64,000 bases of DNA from Pelagibius sp. Alg239-R121 (GTDB taxonomy: Bacteria > Pseudomonadota > Alphaproteobacteria > Kiloniellales > Kiloniellaceae): the NCBI RefSeq assembly GCF_947331435.1, contig NZ_CAMZOF010000003.1, forward strand, positions 620,001-684,000, in the 5' to 3' direction. Positions 8,698 to 17,106 of the stretch are shown here, piece by piece. A model generated the notes under the pieces. It saw nothing but the letters and a program-made list of their open reading frames with translations, searched no databases and was not told where the DNA came from. Each line of letters opens with the position of its first letter. Position 1 is the first letter of the stretch. The position numbers and the translations under genes are program-made.

Positions 8698-8946
8698 CTA
8701 TTTTCTACGCAGCATCTTCCACCCCATGGCGATTAGCCAGATGGGAATGACAACGGCGGCGCCCAGCAGGAGGTAGGAAAAGCCCCACTCAAACACCGAC
8801 GACCCCATTTCAAAGACTTCCACGGCCGCGTCGCCCATGCCTTCGAAAGCTTGCCTCGGTGTGAGGTCCAAGTACGACATAATGAAGCCGACGATCACAG
8901 AGGCGACGACCAGTTTGATGAGGGTGGAAACAACGTTGTTCGGCAT
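8698..8946 (-). CDS. Small two-span membrane protein (DUF6460-like)
   Basis: An 82-residue protein with two hydrophobic segments (about 8-25 and 55-75), the short motif DLTPRQAFEGMGDAAVEVFE between them, and a basic C-terminal end KMLRRK. This resembles the alphaproteobacterial DUF6460 family of unknown function. It starts at an ATG and ends 34 bases before the fructosamine-kinase start on the same strand. No function can be assigned. Confidence 0.75.
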   Translation of the reverse strand: MPNNVVSTLIKLVVASVIVGFIMSYLDLTPRQAFEGMGDAAVEVFEMGSSVFEWGFSYLLLGAAVVIPIWLIAMGWKMLRRK

Positions 8947-9224
8947 GGTGTGATAACTAACCCGCTAGAGTCTGATCGTTTTTCAACATGTTAGTGAAAA
9001 ACATAAACCTATTTCTTATTCAAATAGTTAGAGGAAGATTTACGTTCTCGACTGTTTCCTTCAAGAGGAATCGTGCCCCAGAAGTACTGGAATCCTGTGC
9101 ATTTCGCTCTTGCCTGACATGTTGAACAACTATGGGCGCGTGGGCAAGACGGCAGTATAACTACGGATTGTCAGATCCATCGCAAGTGTTGTAGCAGAGT
9201 CTCTACATTATCTGAGGGATTTTT

Positions 9225-9764
9225 ATGACTAAGAGTTTTTTTCGCGGCATGGTTCTGGCAGCTTTCTTTGTGCTTTCGGCTTGCGACGATCCGGCAACCA
9301 ATCAGACCTATGTTCATCCCGCAGGCACCTGGGATTTCTTGATTGAGGCAACCAAGGCGGGGCCGTTGTTGCTGAAGGTGCAGGGCGAGGCCTTCGATAT
9401 GGACCGTGCCGCCTTCGAAGCAGAGGTTTCGGACATGATCGCAGGCGCCCTTCAGAAACGACGGTTTTCTGTAACGACTGATCCCTCAAAGGCCCCCCAG
9501 CCAAGTCTTTATGTCGTCATGACTTTCAATGGCGCGAAGAGCCTGAATGGACAGGCGCAGTGCAAGGGCGAAACACAGGGTGGAACGCCGCGTGGCTCAG
9601 ATGCGCGGCTCGACGTTACGGCAAGTTTTTGTGGCAAGGACGCCCGCTACGCCACTGTTACAGGCTGGATTGAGAAGCTGAAAAGCCGTGATGACGAAAA
9701 GTACTCCAAGCTGATCGGGCAGATTTCCCGGGATCTCTTCGTCGAGCAGAAGCAGGATAAATAA
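9225..9764 (+). CDS. Predicted lipoprotein of unknown function
   Basis: A 179-residue protein with a signal peptide ending in a lipobox LSAC (lipidated Cys20). Asp21 follows at the +2 position, which in enterobacteria keeps lipoproteins in the inner membrane. The mature part has a DUF-like alpha/beta look, with two cysteines (about 107 and 131) that could form a disulfide. I do not recognise the family. It stands alone, with an AT-rich gap on both sides. Confidence 0.75.
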   Translation: MTKSFFRGMVLAAFFVLSACDDPATNQTYVHPAGTWDFLIEATKAGPLLLKVQGEAFDMDRAAFEAEVSDMIAGALQKRRFSVTTDPSKAPQPSLYVVMTFNGAKSLNGQAQCKGETQGGTPRGSDARLDVTASFCGKDARYATVTGWIEKLKSRDDEKYSKLIGQISRDLFVEQKQDK

Positions 9765-10360
9765 CTGGAAACAACGGAAATCTGCACAGGATGGTCACAA
9801 TTAATGACCGTTTTTGGCATATTTCTTCCCGCACTGATTGCTTCTGTGAACCAGCAGAATGCGGCGAATTTATTGCCGCTCGGTGTTCGAAATCGAATGA
9901 ACGCTAGGTAGTAGGCAAAAGTGCGTTCATACGAGCCGCTGTTGTGACTTTTTGCCAAAAAGTTGTTCAATTTGATGCCTCAATGGCGATTGTTGCCTGC
10001 AGAGACACCTGTTGCGAACAATCACGATTGAGATATTGCATTGTGTGAGTGTAGTCTTCTTTAGTTTTTCACTTCATTTTCAAATCGGAAGTTACGAAAA
10101 CGTTATAACGGATTGATATATAATGAAAAATGAAAACCTTCCCTGTTGATTTTTAAATAGGCATCGTGCTCGCAATAATTGTTTTTTTGAGTAAAAACCT
10201 GCTCCAGAAAATAGAATTATTTTCTAACATCTTAAGAGTGACTCTGTTGTGTTGCTACTTAAAGTTAAGTTTGGCGATTTCTTAGGCATATGCCCAAAAT
10301 TTATTATTGTTTAACACCCTTTTACTATCATTGGTCTAAATTAGAGACCAGGAGTGGATC
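9765..10360. promoter_or_regulatory. AT-rich leader region before the chemoreceptor gene
   Basis: About 600 bases without a convincing gene, visibly richer in A and T than the surroundings, especially from 10040 to 10330. Just before the start codon at 10361, the arms 10332-10337 (TGGTCT) and 10345-10350 (AGACCA) form a 6-bp hairpin with a 7-base loop. The right arm runs into the AGGAG ribosome site at 10350-10354, so folding could limit translation. Promoter elements could not be fixed by eye. Confidence 0.45.
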
Positions 10361-12514
10361 ATGTTTTCGCGTATTGCCCAACTTCAGATCGCGGTCAAAC
10401 TACCGCTGATTATTGTTTCATTTGCGTTGGTACTTGCACTCGGTATCGGGGGAGCCAACTATTTTCAGGCGTCTGATCAGGCGTACGTCGCGATCGAAGA
10501 GAAATTGACCGCGGTTCTTGAGGACAGACGCACTGCCTTGCAGTCATATCTGAGTTCGATAGACCAGGACATGCGCTATACGGCGACGAACCATCAAGTT
10601 CGTGAAGCGCTTGTCGAATTTTCAGATGCTTGGCAGGAACTCGGTTCCGGCCAAATGGCGCAGCTGCAAAAGTTGTATATCGACGAGAATCCCAATCCGA
10701 CTGGCGAGAAGGAAAACCTCGACGCTGCACCAGATGGCTCTCGTTACAGCGAGGTCCACGCAAAGCACCACCCCTGGTTCCGGCAGTTCCTTAGAGAACG
10801 CGGCTACTACGATATCTTCTTGTTCGATATGGAGGGTAATCTCGTCTATACGGTTTTCAAAGAGCTTGATTACGCAACCAACCTCACAAGCGGCGAGTAC
10901 AAAGATACTGATCTCGGGAATGCCTACCGCGCGGCGCTTGCAGACGCAAAACCGGGTGCGCTGAGTTTTTTCGATTTTCAGCCCTATGCACCAAGCCATG
11001 GTGCGCCTGCCAGTTTCATGTCGACGCCGATGTTCGACAATGAAGGCGCTGTCAATGGCGTGCTGGTGTTCCAGATGCCGATTGACCGCTTGAATGCGAC
11101 GCTGTCAAGCGCTGCAGGTCTTGGCGAAACAGGTCAGTCTTTCATCGTGGGCGGCGACTTCCTAATGCGGAACGATTCACGCTTTTCCGAGGAGTCGACC
11201 ATCCTTAGCCAACGTGTCGAGAACGATGCCGTGCAGATGGCATTGGGCGGGGAGACGGGCGTAATGATGACGGCATCTTACCTTGGCGGCGACGCTCTGA
11301 CGGCCTATTCCTTCATTGACTTTAACGGCGCGCGTTGGGCGATGATTGCTGAGCAAGGCCTTACCGAAGTCAATGCACCGATTGTCGAAATGCGGAATGA
11401 CATGATTATGCTGGCGGCGGTGTTGCTTGCGATCACCGCCGCGTTGGGGGTTTTCTTTTCGCGTCAGATCACGACCCAAATTGTTGGTATGACCGGTGCG
11501 ATGGCTTCGTTGGCGGCCGGTGACAAGACCGTTGAAGTTCCTGCTCAGGGACGTTCCGATGAAATCGGTGCCATGGCTACCGCCGTGCAGGTCTTTAAAG
11601 ACAATGCCGTCGAGATGGAGCGTATGCAGAAAGAGCAGACTGCCGCGGCAGATCGTGCCTTGCAGGAGAAGAATGCCTTGAACGATCTGGCCAAGAACTT
11701 CGAAGCCAATATTCAGGGCATCGTGGAGGGTGTTTCCAACGCCGCCACTGATATGCAGACCACCGCGGAAGGCATGTCTTCGACGGCGAAAGAGACCGAG
11801 CAGCAGGCAAATGCGGCTTCTCACGCATCGTCAGAAGCATCCGTCAACGTTCAGACCGTTGCCGGCTCGTCTGAAGAACTGGCAGCCTCGATCCAGGAGA
11901 TCAGTGCGCAGGTGGCCCGCTCGACCGAGATAGCCGCCAAGGCAACATCGGACGCACAGGCGACCAATAGCCAGGTTGAGGGATTGGTCGATGCGGCCCA
12001 GAAGGTTGGCGAAGTCGTTAATCTGATCTCAGACATAGCCGAACAGACCAACCTGTTGGCACTCAATGCCACCATTGAAGCGGCGCGCGCCGGAGAGGCC
12101 GGCAAGGGCTTTGCCGTGGTTGCTTCCGAGGTCAAGTCGCTGGCTAATCAAACGGCAAAGGCCACTGAGGAGATCTCGATGCAGATTAGCAGTATTCAGG
12201 ATGCCACGACCGGTTCCGCCGTTGCCATTAAGGCGATCGGCGAGACAGTGGCCCAGATCAACGAGATCTCAGGGTCGATCGCTGCGGCCGTCGAAGAACA
12301 GGGGGCTGCGACCCAGGAAATTGCGCGCAATGTGCAACAGTCTTCCGCAGCCGCCGAATTGGTCTCGACTAACATCGGCGGTGTCACCTCGACTGCCAAG
12401 GACACCGGTGAATCTGCATCACACGTTCTTACGGCATCGAGTAATTTGATGCAGCAGTCGGAAAGCCTGAAATCGGAGGTCGAAAGCTTTCTTTCTCAGG
12501 TTCGTGCTGCATAA
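10361..12514 (+). CDS. Methyl-accepting chemotaxis protein with periplasmic sensor
   Basis: A 717-residue chemoreceptor. TM1 lies about 14-34, a long periplasmic Cache-like region about 35-345, TM2 about 347-368, then a HAMP domain (about 369-425) and the coiled-coil signalling domain. The invariant hairpin tip is visible as [24 protein letters not shown] near residues 561-584. It should sense an extracellular ligand and control CheA; the ligand is unknown. No NWETF-type CheR tether is seen at the C-terminus. It is monocistronic, ending at a strong terminator. Confidence 0.95.
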   Translation: MFSRIAQLQIAVKLPLIIVSFALVLALGIGGANYFQASDQAYVAIEEKLTAVLEDRRTALQSYLSSIDQDMRYTATNHQVREALVEFSDAWQELGSGQMAQLQKLYIDENPNPTGEKENLDAAPDGSRYSEVHAKHHPWFRQFLRERGYYDIFLFDMEGNLVYTVFKELDYATNLTSGEYKDTDLGNAYRAALADAKPGALSFFDFQPYAPSHGAPASFMSTPMFDNEGAVNGVLVFQMPIDRLNATLSSAAGLGETGQSFIVGGDFLMRNDSRFSEESTILSQRVENDAVQMALGGETGVMMTASYLGGDALTAYSFIDFNGARWAMIAEQGLTEVNAPIVEMRNDMIMLAAVLLAITAALGVFFSRQITTQIVGMTGAMASLAAGDKTVEVPAQGRSDEIGAMATAVQVFKDNAVEMERMQKEQTAAADRALQEKNALNDLAKNFEANIQGIVEGVSNAATDMQTTAEGMSSTAKETEQQANAASHASSEASVNVQTVAGSSEELAASIQEISAQVARSTEIAAKATSDAQATNSQVEGLVDAAQKVGEVVNLISDIAEQTNLLALNATIEAARAGEAGKGFAVVASEVKSLANQTAKATEEISMQISSIQDATTGSAVAIKAIGETVAQINEISGSIAAAVEEQGAATQEIARNVQQSSAAAELVSTNIGGVTSTAKDTGESASHVLTASSNLMQQSESLKSEVESFLSQVRAA

Positions 12515-12557
12515 AGCCTGCACGCGGAAACAGAGCTTCATCAACGAGGTTTAGAAG

Positions 12558-12592
12558 AAGGCGGTACAGCGAAGGCTGTGCCGCCTTTTTTG
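12558..12592 (+). terminator. Intrinsic terminator of the chemoreceptor gene
   Basis: The arms 12558-12570 and 12575-12587 form a 13-bp stem (one G-U) with a GAAG loop, running into six T residues (12586-12591). It lies 44 bases after the stop at 12514. Confidence 0.92.
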
Positions 12593-12646
12593 TCCTGTTG
12601 TCATGGGGCCAGGGAATTGCTCCTGGAACCTCGTTGTACAAAAAGG

Positions 12647-12886
12647 CTATTCCCAAAACGGTTTACCCAGATCGATCTGATCTTCGTCCGTCAGTACACC
12701 GGTCAGACCGCCGGCTCCTGCGCCTATCAAGACGCCCTCCACCACACTTAGGCCTGTAACTGCACCGACCACGGCACCGGCACCAGCACCTATCGCTGCG
12801 CCGCTAAGGCCACGATCCTTATCTGTGCTGCCACAAGCTGACAGCAAAAAAGCTAAGGCGACCAATGGAACTGCACCGCGATACAT
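12647..12886 (-). CDS. Glycine-zipper lipoprotein
   Basis: A 79-residue protein with a lipobox LSAC (Cys18) followed by a glycine/alanine-rich zipper (AAIGAGAGAVVGAVTG and VLIGAGAGGLTGV). Small glycine-zipper lipoproteins of this kind sit in the outer envelope; the best known relatives are OsmB/YMGG-type stress proteins. Function here is unknown. A ribosome site (AAGGAGAA) precedes the ATG at 12886. Confidence 0.85.
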   Translation of the reverse strand: MYRGAVPLVALAFLLSACGSTDKDRGLSGAAIGAGAGAVVGAVTGLSVVEGVLIGAGAGGLTGVLTDEDQIDLGKPFWE

Positions 12887-13200
12887 CGGGTTCTCCTTTT
12901 TGGGAGGTTTATGACTGACATACGTAACCGCTTTTCATGCGATTCCATGATAAATGGTGCAGATGTGCCGGGATCTGCTATGTCATCCTTGTGACAAGCG
13001 GCGAAATTGCCTGATGCATGGCGAATCTCTGCTGTGTTAGGCTTTCGCTTCGGGCCTTGTTATTGTTTTATACTGAGGACTCGTGGGTCGGGAGTTCTGA
13101 ACTGCGCACCCTATGGGCGAAATGCGGTTAATTCGGGGGAAGTTCGGTAATTATGGTCACATGGATTGGCGCCGGAGCCTTCGTCGCGTAGCGACGAAAG
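12887..13200. other. Intergenic region, nothing clear
   Basis: About 310 bases between two divergently read lipoprotein genes. It must hold both promoters, but no box, repeat or small gene stands out. Confidence 0.4.
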
Positions 13201-13902
13201 TTGTTCTCTGTGCGTATAGCATTCGCCACTTTTTTGCTGCTGTTGCTTGCCGCTTGTGCGTCGAGAGAGCCTGCTCCTGTAAATACTGCTTCCACGCTCG
13301 GGGATGCCATTGCCGCGCCGATGGATGAATCTGATTGGGAATCGACGGCAGGTTGGGATCCCGAACCCTTTGAGCCTGAGTATTTTTCTGAATTTTCACC
13401 AGAAAGTTCAGCCCCTTTGCGTAAGCCGGCTGTGGCTCAGCCCAAGATAGTTACCGCATCTGCGGGGATCCCCATGCCCCGTATGAAGCCGGTTATGTAC
13501 AAGGCAAAGAGATCCCTGCAATGCGTGCCCTACGCCCGAGAGGTCTCTTCGATCGGTATTCGGGGTAACGCCTGGACATGGTGGCAGAGTGCAAAAGGAC
13601 GCTATGAGCGTGCTGGCAAGCCGCAAGTGGGCGCTGTTCTCGTGCTGAGCAAGAGCAAGCGCCTTCGTTACGGGCATTTGGCGGTGGTCGCGGAAATACT
13701 GAATGATCGTGAAGTTTTGGTGCATCAGGCCAATTGGCTGAACCGCGGACGTATCCATCGCTACACGCCCGTGATTGATGTTTCTCCAAACAACGATTGG
13801 TCTTCGGTGCGGGTCTGGTACACGCCGGGTCAGAAGTACGGGAAACGTGCCTACGGCGTCTCCGGCTTCATTTATCCCGATACACTTGAAGCAAAGCGCT
13901 AA
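13201..13902 (+). CDS. CHAP-domain lipoprotein, putative peptidoglycan amidase/endopeptidase
   Basis: A 233-residue protein with a lipobox LAAC (Cys19), a proline-rich linker (about 22-95) and a CHAP domain from about 105. The catalytic Cys108 lies in LQCVPYAREVS and the probable catalytic His159 in RYGHLAVV. CHAP enzymes cleave peptidoglycan peptides, so this is a likely cell-wall hydrolase held at the outer membrane. The start may be TTG 13201 or GTG 13210; neither has a strong ribosome site. Confidence 0.82.
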   Translation: MFSVRIAFATFLLLLLAACASREPAPVNTASTLGDAIAAPMDESDWESTAGWDPEPFEPEYFSEFSPESSAPLRKPAVAQPKIVTASAGIPMPRMKPVMYKAKRSLQCVPYAREVSSIGIRGNAWTWWQSAKGRYERAGKPQVGAVLVLSKSKRLRYGHLAVVAEILNDREVLVHQANWLNRGRIHRYTPVIDVSPNNDWSSVRVWYTPGQKYGKRAYGVSGFIYPDTLEAKR

Positions 13903-13932
13903 GAGGCAAGCGCGACTGGTTTACCGGTTGGT

Positions 13933-15063
13933 CTATTCGCGGCCGAACCAGCGTATCCACTTACCGTGATAACAGACATCCGCCAGGTGAATCTCGCTGT
14001 CCTCAGGCCAGAGAGTAAGTCGAAGTTCAGCGCAGCCACCATCCTCAGAAGGTTCCATCCGAAGCCAGGCAAAGGGATTTGCGGTTGTTGCCGCCGCTGC
14101 TGCCTGGTCAATCGCATCTTTGATGCCACTGCGCTCATCGGGTGACAGGTACTGCCAGACGACGGTGTGGAAGACGACTTGCGCACAATCCGCCGGCTGT
14201 TTCTTTACGACCCTTCCCAACCAGGCTGCTGCGCTTTCACGCTCTACGATGGGTGGGTGTTTGACGGCGATGCGCAACGCGCCTCGCATGCGCGCCATAC
14301 GTTCTTCTTGATCCGGCCATATGTATGCAAGAAGCCGGTTCGCTTCGTCCGAGGACGGTACTGGCTCATCACTGGAAAGCGTGATTGCCGTGTAGTCGGC
14401 GGGATTGAGGTCGCAACCCATGCCGTCGATCACTTCGACGTTCGCCAGAGTCGGGACCGGCCCTTCCCAGTCGGGGCGCATTACGACCGGCCCTTCTATG
14501 TCGCCCCACTGAAGATCAATACCGGAAGGACAGTAGCCATAGCGGTGCCAATTAAGATTCAATCCGGCGCTGGATCCGATTTCCCGCAGCGAAAGTGGTT
14601 GTCCGGTCCGGGCCGCGACAGCCATGAAACCGCCGAATATGACAGCCGAGCGGCCGACCTCATTGGTTTGAGGCGGTCGTTCAATGAATCTCATCAAGGC
14701 CGTGCCATGACGCTCTAAAACCTGTTCGATGAGTTTCCACGACGACGGCTGTTGTCCGACGATCCCGCGCTCACGGTAGAGTTCAGCAAGTTCCTTGTCG
14801 CCGCCGCGCAATGCGAGCCAGTGCAGGCCAGCGGCAAAACGCAATGCCAGCGCATCATCGCTGGGCGTGCCAGGCCATCGCAGCACAGTTGCACCGATCC
14901 GGCTCGATGTGCTCAGGCGTTCTCCTGCCGTTTCAAGCAGACCTGCGGTAAAGGGTGATCCCATTGAACGGCAAGACTTGCTTTGCGCCAGAAAGTGGGC
15001 GCGAACCGCGGCTTCTCCCGGCGGCGAGGTGGGCGAGGCTTCAGGCGGTTCGTTACTGGGCAC
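13933..15063 (-). CDS. DUF2332 family protein
   Basis: A 376-residue cytoplasmic protein matching the DUF2332 pattern: an N-terminal segment with AQSKSCRSMGSPFTA, a central EIGSSAGLNLNWHRYGY near 162-178 and a C-terminal YLSPDERSGI region. The EIGSSAGLN segment looks like a glycine-rich SAM- or nucleotide-binding loop, but biochemical function is not known. GTG at 15063, after AGAAGG, starts inside the end of the upstream DUF4197 gene (11-base overlap), so the two are coupled. Confidence 0.85.
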   Translation of the reverse strand: MPSNEPPEASPTSPPGEAAVRAHFLAQSKSCRSMGSPFTAGLLETAGERLSTSSRIGATVLRWPGTPSDDALALRFAAGLHWLALRGGDKELAELYRERGIVGQQPSSWKLIEQVLERHGTALMRFIERPPQTNEVGRSAVIFGGFMAVAARTGQPLSLREIGSSAGLNLNWHRYGYCPSGIDLQWGDIEGPVVMRPDWEGPVPTLANVEVIDGMGCDLNPADYTAITLSSDEPVPSSDEANRLLAYIWPDQEERMARMRGALRIAVKHPPIVERESAAAWLGRVVKKQPADCAQVVFHTVVWQYLSPDERSGIKDAIDQAAAAATTANPFAWLRMEPSEDGGCAELRLTLWPEDSEIHLADVCYHGKWIRWFGRE

Positions 15064-15817
15064 CGAAGACCTTCTGCAATAGCGCAGTGCTTCGCTTCAG
15101 AGGATCTTTGCGGATCGCCGCTTCTTCCTGGGCGAGGTAGTAGAAAATGCCATCCATGCCTTTATCGACAACATATTCCGTCAGATCCGCCTTGGCATCT
15201 GGCACGAAGGGGATGCTGCGGTATTCGCCCATGACGTTTTCGTAGGATTGGATCGCCCCCACTTCCGACAGGCTCTGATTGACCACCGGCTCCATTTCCT
15301 TGGCCAGAGGTGACGTCATTTTACCTTGAAAGTACTTTGTCGCAGCGTCGTCAGGTCCGTTGTAGATTTTTTCCGCATCCTCCAGCGTCATTTCGCCAAT
15401 GGCATCCAGAAACAGATCTTTTGCCTTTGGCGCCGCTGCTTCCGCCGCCCGGTTCAAGCGCAACTCCAGATCGTCGAGCATCGATGACATGCCGGCTAGC
15501 TCCAATGCCGACTGAACTTTTTTCAGCGAGTCCGGCAAAGGCAGGTGGATCTTGGAATCTCCGTTATAACCGTCGGTTTGCCCGACTTGGTCGACCACAC
15601 GCTGGGATCCGACTTTCAGGGCCTCGCGGAGGCCGTCGCTGATCTCATTCATTGAAAGGCCGCTGACAGCCGACCCCCCTGAACTGCTCCCGCCCGAGGA
15701 CACACCGGAGGAATCCAGCAGGTCTTTGCCTTTTTTCAACCAGTCGGATTGAGCCATGCTTTGCGACAGGGGCAGGGCTGCGACGAGGAAGGCCATTGTA
15801 ACAAAAGCGGTGCGCAT
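15053..15817 (-). CDS. DUF4197 family secreted protein
   Basis: A 254-residue protein with a signal peptide (cleavage near SMAQS, about residue 23), a serine/glycine linker and a DUF4197 domain from about 50 to the end. Typical segments are GLREALKVGSQRVVDQVG, IHLPLPDSLKKVQSAL and a terminal RDP-like KDPLKRSTALLQKVFG. The family is periplasmic and uncharacterised. The frame is first in a two-gene unit with the DUF2332 gene. Confidence 0.88.
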   Translation of the reverse strand: MRTAFVTMAFLVAALPLSQSMAQSDWLKKGKDLLDSSGVSSGGSSSGGSAVSGLSMNEISDGLREALKVGSQRVVDQVGQTDGYNGDSKIHLPLPDSLKKVQSALELAGMSSMLDDLELRLNRAAEAAAPKAKDLFLDAIGEMTLEDAEKIYNGPDDAATKYFQGKMTSPLAKEMEPVVNQSLSEVGAIQSYENVMGEYRSIPFVPDAKADLTEYVVDKGMDGIFYYLAQEEAAIRKDPLKRSTALLQKVFGAQ

Positions 15818-16213
15818 TCTTGGAACTCCGGTGTTGAGGTGAGGCCTGGCTGCAACTTGGGCGTTTGTGATTTAAATGACTACCCGTGACTGCCGGATGG
15901 TCAAAGAATGCCGATGTTCCAGCAAACAGATAGTGAAACCATGCTATCACGCCGAACCGGGATAGACTATGAGTAAATATACGAATTTTTCTCATAACTA
16001 GTTGAAAAATATAACACCTGCTACTGCTTTTGCGGTGTGTGAAAGGAAAAATTACGGCATGATGTGAGGGGCGGCAGCCATTCGCCGTCACTGGAAAATT
16101 CCGTCACAAATGTTTCGATGCAAATGAATCCGAGTCGCGGTATAATGGCTCTGCAAGGAATGCGTAAAGCATCACTCGAAGGTCATAACACGAAGTTGTG
16201 TCGGGAGAGAGTT
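15818..16213. other. Intergenic region, AT-rich centre, nothing clear
   Basis: About 400 bases between divergent genes. An AT-rich core lies near 15960-16020, plausible as promoter DNA. No confident motif or RNA gene was seen. Confidence 0.35.
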
Positions 16214-16351
16214 ATGTACAGGTCGGTTAAAGAAAGCAGGGATACGCGCCACGAACAAAGAAGCTTTTTGTTTTGGGCGGAGGGCGTTGTCGTCGGTATT
16301 GTTGTTTTCGTGGTCGTTGCCTATGTCTTCGGACTTCTGACGAGCGTTTAA
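16214..16351 (+). CDS. Small single-span membrane protein (45 residues)
   Basis: The ATG at 16214 follows GGGAGAGAG and opens a 45-residue frame. A charged N-terminal third (MYRSVKESRDTRHEQRSF) precedes one strongly hydrophobic segment (about 21-43, rich in valine). The good ribosome site, the clean charge/membrane layout and the lack of an overlapping gene argue that it is real. Function is unknown. Confidence 0.6.
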   Translation: MYRSVKESRDTRHEQRSFLFWAEGVVVGIVVFVVVAYVFGLLTSV

Positions 16352-16484
16352 GCGCGCCAGAGCGTGCGAAAGGCACGATTGCCCATCATCAGTCTCGCAG
16401 AATGCCTCGGGGCATCCCCTTGGTAAGCTTGTCTCGCGGGCTCGGGGATGAGCGTAATCAACGACACGGGGTTGTTCGCGAGTC

Positions 16485-16886
16485 TTAAGGGCTCTGCAGA
16501 GCTTTGAGGCTGTGCGGCTGCCTGCGCGCAGAGAGAGAGTTTTCGACAGCGGCAAGCAGGTCCACGCTTCTGAGCGGTTTTTCCAGAAAATCGGAAGCTA
16601 TTTCATAGGCTTGGCGGATGGCTATCGTAATGTCGCCGGTGAGGTAAATGATGGGAACATCACTGGCTGTGAGCTCGAAGCCTAGTGTTACGCCATCTAT
16701 TTCGTCATCGAGTTGAAGATCGAGGATTGCCAAATCGGGTGTGCGCTCACTTGCCAGCTTCAAGGCCTGCGAACAGTTGTTGGCTATTCCGATGATTTCG
16801 TAACCGGCATCTTCAAGGACCAGTCGGACCGAGGAGGCAAAATCGGGATCGTCTTCGACTAGGAGAATAGATATCGGCACGGTCAT
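16485..16886 (-). CDS. Stand-alone response regulator receiver protein (CheY-like)
   Basis: A 133-residue single receiver domain. The acidic pocket Glu11-Asp12, phospho-acceptor Asp56 (AILDLQL), Thr83 (YLTGD) and Lys103 (LEKPLR) are all in place, so phosphorylation is expected. The DDEIDGVTLG insertion after Asp56 is characteristic of a receiver group often paired with soluble histidine kinases in alphaproteobacteria. No output domain and no kinase gene is nearby. Confidence 0.92.
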   Translation of the reverse strand: MTVPISILLVEDDPDFASSVRLVLEDAGYEIIGIANNCSQALKLASERTPDLAILDLQLDDEIDGVTLGFELTASDVPIIYLTGDITIAIRQAYEIASDFLEKPLRSVDLLAAVENSLSARRQPHSLKALQSP

Positions 16887-17106
16887 TTATGATAGTTAGG
16901 CGTGGTTTCAACGGGCCGTAAGTCACAACTTCGCGAACAAAATACGTAATTTCGTGAGGAGCGGTTGAACCACCTGTTCAATGCGTCAAATGGTCCGGAA
17001 TTCTCTTAAGGAAATCATGATAAACTGCTGATGTTTCTATGGTAATTGGTCTGCGCTCCACCTATCTGTATGGGAGAGCACGATCAGGGTGAAATGAGGA
17101 TAAGGC

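Noticed and set aside
10140-10330. AT-rich stretch as a replication origin
   Set aside because: No DnaA-box cluster or origin-linked genes could be recognised.
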